DNA of 64,000 nt from Paraphaeosphaeria minitans (taxonomy: Eukaryota > Ascomycota > Dothideomycetes > Pleosporales > Didymosphaeriaceae), in assembly GCA_015832175.1 (NCBI GenBank), contig WJXW01000008.1, positions 1,302,001-1,366,000 on the forward strand. Reading direction: 5' to 3'. A program made the position numbers and the translations under genes. The notes below the pieces were generated by a model. It was not told the origin of the DNA, did not search any database, and saw only the letters and a program-made list of their open reading frames with translations. Positions 21,365 to 29,408 of the stretch are shown here, piece by piece; position 1 is the first letter of the stretch, and the number at the start of each line of letters is the position of its first letter.

Positions 21365-23184
21365 ACTTACTCCATTTGAGGAACTTCAGAGTTACGTGCA
21401 GCGACTTATCCAAGGCTTTCAATCATATGACTCAGATGCTGACCTAGTCCCAAGAGATACGGTACATATTCGTGGCCTGAGCATCATCTTTGGTTTTTGT
21501 GTCTGACGGTAATCATAGCGCAGTAAATACATTCCTGTGCTCGTGTGCAGAGAAGCACATCGGCATGTTGTACAATGATCTACGCGATACCGAACGAGGG
21601 GCAAGTATGTGGACTGCAATTACCCATAATAATGAATTGCACCTATCTCTTCATCAAATGCAAAGGGGGGAATAGAAGCGAGCGAGCTTCTATCAGCTGC
21701 ACCAATTGACTAGCTGGATCCAGTTGCAATGGGCACGGTGATTTGGGTGCTGAAGGTATTCAGAGGCAACCCATGCGGACCCTCTTAGCAAGGGACGAGC
21801 CTAAATATAGCCGTCAAGTGGTGCCCTCGTAGAAACTTCTAGGAATGCTCATACCTTGAGCTTTTGAAGCATAGATTTGCCCGCTGCCAAAACGCATGGC
21901 GCCAGGCGTAGGCGTGGCCCATGCAGAGATAGGCTCGGAGTACGCACTTTCTACATCGAACTAGCTTTGAAGCTTGGAAAAATGAACTTCTGGCTTAGCC
22001 CTGTTGTTCTAGCATTCTAACCGTATAGACGTGCAGATGGTACTAATGAAGTAGATGAAAGGCGAAGGGGTTTCTAACGCCTCGTGCAAGATGACCGCCG
22101 GTATGACCACAACTGTTGTAATATTCCTGCTGCGAAACGGAAGACGAGGGAATAGTCTCTCAAGCACAAGCCCACATCCAAAAATATATGTCTAGACGCA
22201 CGTGAGGAAGATTGGATCGCGTGAACGGTGGGTTCATCTCGGTGAGGGGCCTCTCGCTTACGGGCCGTAGACGTTTATAATGATGTTGAGCCTCCATCTC
22301 TACGTTGATGACATAGAGAGGAGCTCGAGGATACCCGTACAGTTGGAAGTACGCAGAAAAGCTGGGTGTCTGTTCAGTCGTTAGAGCCGATGCAATCTTG
22401 ATGGTGTGCCCTCCCCTCTACCTGCGTGAAGACCCGTACCTAAAAACATGCGCGGAGGAAGGTTCCGCGATAGCAGGAGCATGAATTTACACTAAGGCGA
22501 TCGTATCGCCCAGCTGCCGCGACAAGTCTGCGTGCTGTTTCGTGACCTCCTCGGTGGAACCTCGTAGCTACCATTGCTGGACCGGATGCCGCTGTGGGCA
22601 CCGCCGTTAACACCTCTACCATGGCTCCTGACCTTGCAGAATCCAAAAAGTGAACCTGAGCTGGCTCCATTGACGACCAGTCATTTCCAGGCCAGAGAGA
22701 TACTGTCTATAGCTCGTGCTAGTCGCGACACCCTTGCAAAATGCGATGGTTTTGGTACCCACGTATCATGAACGAAGGACCGAAAACGGCTCTTGATCAT
22801 GTCCGATCTTGAGATCATCAAGATAAGGCTGCAAGTATTACTGACTTTCGATCAGGCGGTCTTCACTGGTTGTGCATAATACTGTACTGTACGTAAAGCA
22901 AACGCTACCATCCAGTTGAAGGAGCGCCAAACTTGGGTCGGTGTTCAAGGCGCCGTGCAAGAGGCTATATCTGATCCCCACCAAGCGCTGAGACGTAAGG
23001 GTACCGATACGTGAATCGCACTTATGTCATGCATCGGCCCAAGGTGAAGCATGTCCCGGTCTTCGACCAGAAGTAATGCCGCCTGAACTGAGCAGCTTGT
23101 CATAATTGCTTGATAGCAGGTATCTAGACAAATCTGCTGATCGCGCGGACAAGGCAGCGAAGCAAAAACAGGATCGTCGTCGGC
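21365..23184. other. Long intergenic stretch, no gene recognised
   Basis: About 1.8 kb holds only short frames, none with a domain I can name. I see no repeats, tRNA or inverted repeats. Confidence 0.4.
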
Positions 23185-23442
23185 ATGTCGAGCACAAGCA
23201 ACCACTTTCCATTCTCCTCGTCGCGCAACCACTCGCACGTAAGCTCAGAGATCGCCAAGGAAACCGGAAAACGCTGGAGTGAAGTCTCCCATGAAGCAAG
23301 AATGAACATATGGGAAGCACCGGCTGCTGATAGACTGCAAAATAGAAAAGAAAATGTCGAGCGATACAGGCAAACAGAGAACTACCAGAGCTATCACGTA
23401 CCTAAACAATTAAGCAGGAAGGTCACAAACCTAAATCGATAA
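23185..23442 (+). pseudogene. HMG-box-like fragment (85 aa)
   Basis: The frame reads NHFPFSSSRNHSHVSSEIAK, then ETGKRWSEVSHEARMNIWE and a basic segment ending NVERYR, YQSYHVPK. The spacing of the EIAKETGKRWSEVS core and the following aromatic/basic helix resembles the sequence-specific HMG boxes of fungal regulators, including MAT-type ones. Upstream of the ATG I see no plausible extra exon, and the frame stops soon after the box. It is probably a domain relic, and the assignment is tentative. Confidence 0.4.
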
Positions 23443-23848
23443 TATCACCGGACCATATAGTCCCATCTACCCCCAAATTTGCATCCCTTTCGTTGCTACG
23501 TGCCAGGGCCATCTTCGAGTAAGTTCCGGGGCAAACGTTGAGACTTATCGCTAGTATGTGCAGATACTTCGTACTCCATGCGCAATATGGAAGTTACGAC
23601 GATGTGAAAGGGCTAGGGGAAGGCCAGAGGATGAACAGCCTGTTTCGGCATGTTAGGTACGATTCTTGGTCTAATGGCGCTTTCTAGTGTTTTATGTCTT
23701 TCTGATTGTCTATGACCTAGGTAGTCAATATTGAATCAGCAATGCTCTGCGTCGTCCCTGTGGGACATCTAAACAATTTCGAGCCTTGCCTTTAATAGAA
23801 ACCGATCCCCTGTTAACGTGACTCTTAGAATTCGATATATCATTTTCG
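23443..23848. other. Intergenic, no feature recognised
   Basis: No coding or repeat structure is supported here. Confidence 0.4.
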
Positions 23849-24223
23849 TCAAAACAGCGCTTGCCGAACAAGCTTCTGCTTCTGCTTCTGAGCATCTTCA
23901 TCCGCCTTCTTGCGCTCCTCTTTCGCCAGCTTCCTCGATTCCTCATCCATTTTCTCATCCTCAGACTCGCCGTAGAGATCATCCATCTCACCATCGCTAG
24001 ATTCAACGAGCTCGGGCTTGCTCTGTACATCGGTCTGATACTGCGCATTGAGGCCTTTGAAAGGAGGTTTCATTCTGTGAGCTGAACCGCCGGACGCGGA
24101 GGAACTTGCTCCCTCATTCTGCGGGGTCGATGCTTGGGTCGGAGACTTTCGTTTCTTACCTGACTGGCCAGAAGGGGCAACGGAATGAGCCAGAGCCTGC
24201 GGTACCACCGATGTTGAAGCCAT
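23849..24223 (-). CDS. Charged, disordered hypothetical protein (124 aa)
   Basis: A minus-strand ATG at 24221-24223 opens a 124-aa frame. The N-terminal half is Ser/Pro/Gln-rich with a basic GKKRKSP cluster that could be a nuclear signal. The C-terminal half alternates acidic and basic (SSDGEMDDLYGESEDEKMDE, then KEERKKADEDAQKQKQKL) and probably forms a charged single helix. There is no signal peptide or membrane segment. It resembles small nuclear or nucleolar charged proteins in style only; I know no family. The coding character and clean ATG make it a plausible gene. Confidence 0.5.
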   Translation of the reverse strand: MASTSVVPQALAHSVAPSGQSGKKRKSPTQASTPQNEGASSSASGGSAHRMKPPFKGLNAQYQTDVQSKPELVESSDGEMDDLYGESEDEKMDEESRKLAKEERKKADEDAQKQKQKLVRQALF

Positions 24224-25089
24224 TATTAAGGATAGTTGATTGTAAGCGTAGATATTTGGTTGATAGAGTGTGAAGCTGAGTCCTGCTCAAGTAGAGTGAT
24301 GTAGATTTCTGTTCTGCTGAGGGAGACATTGGGCGCCTTTATAGACGTGCGCCTCGAACAGATAACAGTTTAAGGAGAAAATGACATTTCGATATATTGC
24401 CCGGCTCTGGTGTACTGCGTTCTGTTCATGTGCACCGGTTTCGAGTAATGCCCACCCCGTCATCTGTCGAGGGACCGAAAGTGGAAAACGGTAAGTAGGC
24501 CTCGCCTCAACTGGGGCATATTAGCATCCCTATATCCCCAGGCTACTGAAAACAGCATGCTGTACGAACGCAATCTAGTACCGGCGGTCAACGCCATGAC
24601 AGCCCACCATGAGAATTAGTGTTTATGGGAGAACTGTGGTCATAACGAAGAAAACCTCCATGAACCTCGTTTGCATGCTGCCAGAAAGCATCAATCGACC
24701 CGATACTGTTGTGGCACATCGTATAAGGGCAAACCGTTAGACCATCAAATCCTAGGTGCTGCTCCATATGTTTTCGTAGAGTAAATACGTCGTGAAACTG
24801 CAGGAAGCCTTATTCTCCCCAGATATTCACTCTTAGATGCTGTTCCCATATCATATTGGAACCATACCAGTATGCGTGTTCATAACAGAAATAAGCTCTG
24901 GTCGACAGAGCCCAATCATTGGGAACAGAATGTGCAGTCGAGACGTGGTGTGAAAGATCTTGGTACGCCTTTGTTCAACCTAGGGGTAGTAACCCGCAAA
25001 CGATCCAATGGCGAGACCTGACAACGGTTCTCAGAGGTTACTGATCTCTAGATGCCAGCATATTGCAAGATAATGGCTGGGATGAAGTC
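24224..25089. other. Intergenic, no gene recognised
   Basis: The first ~130 bases are the presumed promoter of the minus-strand gene ending at 24223. The rest shows no coding signature or repeat. Confidence 0.4.
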
Positions 25090-25417
25090 GCGCACTGGGT
25101 CAGTACAAGCGGAGCTTCGGGGACTGCAAAAGTCGCGACCGTGATGCTGACTTATCCTCATGAGGCATGTCCTGGGGTCCCTTGAGTTGGTCTTAGCTAA
25201 CTCTACGTAGGTGATCAGGACGAGACTACGTCAGGCTCCGTTTGAGAATGGTCTCCCAAAGTACACGGGCCTTTGGCAATGTTTTGTTGTGATTGGGAGG
25301 CAGGAAGGTGTAGCAGGATTGTATGGTGGTCTCACGCCTCACATGGCGCGTTCTATACCGTCGGCTGTGATAACATTGGGAGTCTACGAGTCTGTGTTAA
25401 GGATATTAGGGTCATGA
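25090..25417 (+). pseudogene. Mitochondrial carrier (Rim2-like) C-terminal fragment
   Basis: Mitochondrial carriers are six-helix transporters of the inner membrane. Here an exon ending GTAKVATVMLTYPHE is followed by an intron-like stretch 25165-25210 (46 nt, donor GCATGT, TTAGCTAAC branch site, CTACGTAG end) and an exon reading VIRTRLRQAPFENG, PKYTGLWQCF, GLYGGLTPHMARSIPSAVIT and YESVL. This is the third carrier repeat of the pyrimidine nucleotide carrier Rim2 (pattern TYPHEVVRTRLRQ). The first two repeats are absent, so it is a gene fragment. The donor is GC rather than GT, either a rare GC-AG intron or a mutated GT. Confidence 0.8.
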
Positions 25418-26408
25418 GTCAGTGATGCCCCCCGAGAGCATATAGATGCAGTACTTCAATTATTGACACTCGGCAATTTGGACATGGAGCCGTCCCAGAG
25501 CAGTACGACATAAACTGTGCACAATGTAACCGAAGTATGCTCTGTATTGACTATACTAGATTGAAATTGCCTCGGAGCCTTTGCTAGAATGAGTGTGGGG
25601 TTGATAAAGAGCGGGTGTCGGTAAATAAAAGCGTGAGATGTCCTGAGCGGGTTCTGAAGTGGCGCATCTTCGCGTTGTCGACAGTCAAGACGTAGCTACG
25701 AACTTCATCTAGTGCTTTGTCAACTTCTGGTGCACAAAGATGATCGCCTTTCGTACTTTTCATTTCTTTGGCACTTGTCCAGAACCCGCGCAACCACTAC
25801 AAGGCATCTCCGAAGTACCCATTCCAGATCCTCCGCATTGCCCACATTTTTCTGTTCCAGTCATTGCTTGGTACGGCGAATTTGAGTTCTGCCCAAAATT
25901 AGTTCCATTACTGAAGGACATCTGCAGGACCTCACCTTTGGCTTTCAGTTAAGAGGTCAGTGTTTTCGTAGTAGGTGTTCACTTATAGCAACAATGTTAG
26001 ACAGCAAGCAGCTCATTTAAACGCCCTTTCACAATGATTTCAACCCTTAGGTACAATCTCATAAGCAAGGCAGAAACACTCAACTCTCTCCCTCCGACAT
26101 CCGATTAATGGAGCTTGCCGACAGTCGCTAAGTGGGTCTTTCTGCTCAATGCTGGAGGAAGCTGATCCAATAGTCTCTATCAACCACCTTCTCTCCGCAA
26201 TCCTGGTGAATTGCTATGTCTCGGGGAGGTTCCATCGTGGCAAGGTCCTCGTATCGAATCAACAGCTTGCAAAGGGAGCTGCGCTGCGCATACATGATGC
26301 AGACTTCTTTCGACCTGGCTGTGGGCCCTTGATTTCGTCGCCTTGCCGTCTTTTTCAGTCCTTCACCGGTTGTTTTCCTGCATGCACGATCCTTCTCTGG
26401 CATTCAGA
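25418..26408. other. Intergenic, no gene recognised
   Basis: There are short frames only. The last 100 bases probably contain the promoter of the spliced gene that starts at 26409. Confidence 0.4.
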
Positions 26409-26835
26409 ATGGCTCAGACTTTCCCTCCAACATCTCCATCGACTCCCACGTCTGCAACGGTTCTCTTAGATAACAACAATATCTTTCCTCGGCTAGCAGT
26501 AAGTCTGTACCCTCCTCGATCTGTCAAATCTAACCACAACTCAGTACGAGGTATCTCAAGTCTACCGTATCCAAAAAAAAGGCTTTGACCTACGTGTCGA
26601 GTGTGTCGTTCGACGGCCTCTAATTCCTAACAAACACTTCGAGATTCTCGTAGAGGAATATAATTGGGAGGATTTCCAGAAGCTTCACAGGTCGACCGAC
26701 GCGTTGGAGTCTATGCGAAAAGGACTTCTTCAGGAGATGCAAGCTATATGGATTGAGATAGAATTGGCACGGAACATCTATCATCAAAATAGAACGGTTT
26801 GCCAAAATGACCAATTCGGTGGGGGCTGGAACTGA
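26409..26835 (+). CDS. Spliced hypothetical protein (126 aa)
   Basis: Two exons are proposed: 26409-26498 and 26545-26835, with a canonical 46-nt intron (donor GTAAGT, branch CTAAC, acceptor TCAG). Splicing keeps phase 0 and joins a 30-residue Pro/Ser/Thr-rich N-terminus to a 96-residue exon with strong coding character. That exon reads YEVSQVYRIQKKGFDLRVEC, PLIPNKHFEILVEEYNWEDF and a long amphipathic helix (ALESMRKGLLQEMQAIWIEI), ending at TGA 26833-26835. No signal peptide or membrane helix is visible. I do not recognise the family. The perfect intron and open frame argue for a live gene. Confidence 0.65.
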
Positions 26836-26963
26836 GCTTGAAGTAAAATTGTCAAGAAAAGAGCAAGTTATCATAGGTGGATGTACGAGAGGATTGTTCC
26901 TATTAGTGAAGCAGTTTTGGCAAGTCTAATCTGCTGGGTTCTGTCATATTTGTGTTGCATCTC

Positions 26964-27378
26964 TTACGTCCTTCGGATTTTCAGCAGTTTCCTTCGTCGG
27001 TGGCTAGATCGTGATTTTTTGGAGCTTTTCATACAAATATAGTTCCAGCTACAATATTTGCATCTGGCTAGGGGAGTTCTCGGGTCGTTGAAACTAGAAT
27101 GAGCCTCGGGCAGGCGCTGAACAGTTAGATGAGTGGTTGAAGCAAAAGAACTCCATCGCTCTACCGTTTCACAACTTGGAAGAGCATACCTTGAGGCTTG
27201 TAAGCCAGTTCTTGTTGTTACTTTTTGACACAGCAGAATAATGACGATGACCGGATGGAGATGGCAGCAATAAAAGATCTCCGCTGTGAGGCATGGTGGA
27301 AGACGGGGATGATCTCGTAGCAATTGATACAGTGACTATCTTCGTAGTGAATGAGGTAGAGGTCCCTAACGAACGCAT
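26964..27378 (-). CDS. Possible small spliced gene, basic product
   Basis: On the minus strand an exon 27190-27378 may be joined to 26964-27116 by a 73-nt intron (donor GTATGC, branch CTAAC, acceptor TTCAG). The first Met is at 27378; a second, in a better context (CCACCATG), is at 27294, giving 84 residues. The second exon carries CKYCSWNYIC and a very basic tail (KKSRSSHRRRKLLKIRR) that ends at TAA 26964-26966. The intron signals are good, but the protein is unknown and the first exon is not strongly protein-like, so this is a tentative model. Confidence 0.35.
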
Positions 27379-27441
27379 ACAACCATGACATTTCGATTGG
27401 GCCAGAAGCCTTCATCAGGCCGACAATCAAGTATACATGGT

Positions 27442-28259
27442 CTATTCATCCTCACACTCACGCTCGTCCCAGCTATCCCATGTCAAAATGCGATCTAGTT
27501 CATCCAACACGAAGGATGCTGAGCGATCCTCCATTATTCCTGTGCAAGCCTCATTGTGCGTTGGTTCTGGTGGCTGGATACTCGCAAGAGCGTTATTGAC
27601 TACCGCTTTCAAACCTGAAATCTCAGTCGTCATCAGAAAATGGTTATCGTGGTGACTCGGTAGGGTTCGTCGCTCGACAGGAGGTTCGTCATTTGGAAGA
27701 GAAGTGATGCTCATTGCTGCTTGTGCCGTTTCCTTGTGAACGAGAGTGCGGGTTTGCCTGTGCTTATTCGGTCGTGCGTGCGTGTAGAACTTGTAGGTAT
27801 CATGGAATCCTAGTAAAATTGAATGCACCAGGAGAAGTATCTACGAAATGAGTCTTTGTTTCGGCCGAAAGTTGTAGGGTGTCTTACCACAACGACTGCA
27901 CCATATGTCATCGGTCGAGCGCATACTAAAGTCAAGAGTACCACGAGTGCAAAACGATAAACGTCGTTGAGGTGTGCAGAATTTCTGCGCTTATCGCGCA
28001 GTTGCAACGTGCTGAGCAAATGCAAGACGTCGACCGCTATGAGTGCCAGAGCTGACACCACAAGTCTGTCCCATGACGACCCTCGTGTGCCGAGCCCTAA
28101 GGCAGCTATAGCAAAGGAAAGCTCGCAAGCTGGAAGTAATGCATCTAATATGCGGTGCGAAGAGCGTAGTAGGAAGAATTTCGAGGTGAAAACATAAGCA
28201 AAGCGAAGGAATCCACACAAAGCTGATATTGAAACAGTAGTTAGCTTAAAAGCGTCCAT
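27442..28259 (-). CDS. Spliced multi-span membrane protein (256 aa), unknown family
   Basis: Two exons are proposed on the minus strand: 27888-28259 and 27442-27840, with a 47-nt intron 27841-27887 (donor GTAAGA, acceptor CGTAG). The join falls inside a hydrophobic segment and makes it continuous (YGAVVV joined to ILLLVHSILLGF), which supports the model. The product has about four membrane helices in residues 1-140 (KLTTVSISALCGFLRFAYVF, ACELSFAIAALGL, LVVSALALIAVDVL, FALVVLLTLVC/AVVVILLLVH) with a basic loop (LRDKRRN), then a soluble acidic tail ending DSWDERECEDE. No transporter signature is recognised. It looks intact. Confidence 0.65.
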
Positions 28260-28464
28260 TGTGATGGTGACTTCACGCCATATGGTAGTGTTTCTATAAG
28301 TGTTGAATATAGTGCTTTTGCTGGCTGATACGCAACGACCATGCCGATCCCCAAAATAAGCCAGCCTTCGCCTGTGCCGAAGCTAGTGGAGCAGTCAGAG
28401 CTTGTGATACGATGGTGGAGGCTGCATAGACCCCTCAAACCCTTGGCTTGGGTGCTTCTCATTT

Positions 28465-28632
28465 CCCGGCCTGAGGAGTTCCTTTAGCCCCGGCTCGAGG
28501 AATTGCTCACCCCCCGGCTCGAGGGCTTCTTCAACTCCCGGCTTAAGGAGTTCCTCACCCCCCAGCTCTAGGAATTCCTCAACCTTCAGCTCTAGGAGCT
28601 CCTCACCTCCCGGCTCAAGGAGTTCTTCATTC
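28465..28632. repeat. 24-bp minisatellite, about 7 units
   Basis: Seven degenerate copies of a 24-bp unit (consensus CCCGGCTCGAGGAATTCCTC plus 4 bases) start near 28465, 28488, 28513, 28537, 28561, 28585 and 28609. Because the unit is a multiple of three, the minus strand reads without a stop as an octapeptide repeat close to EELLEPGG. The frame has no upstream ATG and ends at a TGA near 28405, so I list it as a repeat and not as a gene. Confidence 0.85.
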
Positions 28633-28694
28633 TCTGCTCTGAAAGGTTTCTTTACGCCACACCGGAGGCATTAGCATCGTCGAATCTTCTGGCA

Positions 28695-29408
28695 ATGACG
28701 TCGCTAGAGCAAGCCGACTTAGAGGCTGCACTGAGGCTTATCGGTGAAGCCTCACCGCACTATCTCGCAACGCTTTCGGAAGAACTGCTACACAATGTGA
28801 GACTCAAGATAGCTTGCACATTGTCAAAGAAAGAGAGCGCCTACGGGGACAAGGACGATCGGACGGCTCAAACGGATGCAGAGGAACGCCCAGCGAGCTT
28901 GCAAACATGGCTCAACAAGGTGGAAAGGACCGTCAGAGAGCAAGCGGAAGCAAAAAGAAAAGCAACAGCTGCTACGTTTCGCAACCTTGAGATGGTCAAG
29001 AGATCTTATTCGGATATCGTCTTCGATCGCTACTATCAGTGGAAGAAGAATGCAACCCCATCCCTCATCGAATCATGGCACAGGCCGGGAAAGGGAAAGC
29101 GAAGGTCCGATGATGCCGTCCAAGCATTTTGCAAGTACAGTGGCAGCACCTCCTCCTCGAAATTACGTGAGAACCTCTGCATACGTCATATCGTGGAGGA
29201 GCCTTCGTTAAATCACGTAGCCCTTCTCATCGGCTATAACTCGAAAGAGTTCCTGAAACACCGACTTAGCGGAGATTTCACCGACAAGCTTCTACAACAT
29301 GAGGACCTACATCGTCTAGCAGAAGAAGTGAGACGTATCGCGGGCCCTTTCCCTGACCATTACTCACGGCCCGGCCCAAAGGGTGTTTGCAGTTCGTGCA
29401 GCAGATGA
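28695..29408 (+). CDS. Hypothetical protein (237 aa) abutting the helicase body
   Basis: This intact 237-codon frame begins at ATG 28695. It is mostly helical and charged, with EQADLEAALRLIGEASPHYL, a Lys/Arg-rich block (REQAEAKRKATAATFRNLEM), IVFDRYYQWKKNATPSLIES and LNHVALLIGYNSKEFLKH. Its last ~10 residues overlap the start of the recombinase/helicase frame in another phase, so the true C-terminus may have been lost when the helicase segment joined here (near 29375). I recognise no domain. It could be the 5' part of the same mobile element or a host gene cut by it. Confidence 0.5.
   Translation: MTSLEQADLEAALRLIGEASPHYLATLSEELLHNVRLKIACTLSKKESAYGDKDDRTAQTDAEERPASLQTWLNKVERTVREQAEAKRKATAATFRNLEMVKRSYSDIVFDRYYQWKKNATPSLIESWHRPGKGKRRSDDAVQAFCKYSGSTSSSKLRENLCIRHIVEEPSLNHVALLIGYNSKEFLKHRLSGDFTDKLLQHEDLHRLAEEVRRIAGPFPDHYSRPGPKGVCSSCSR

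Noticed and set aside
28241..28462. Upstream exon of the membrane-protein gene
   Set aside because: No convincing donor/acceptor pair links it to 28259, and the Met at 28259 already gives a complete first helix.
28465..28632. CRISPR-like array
   Set aside because: Units are directly adjacent with no spacers, and the genome is eukaryotic; it is a minisatellite.
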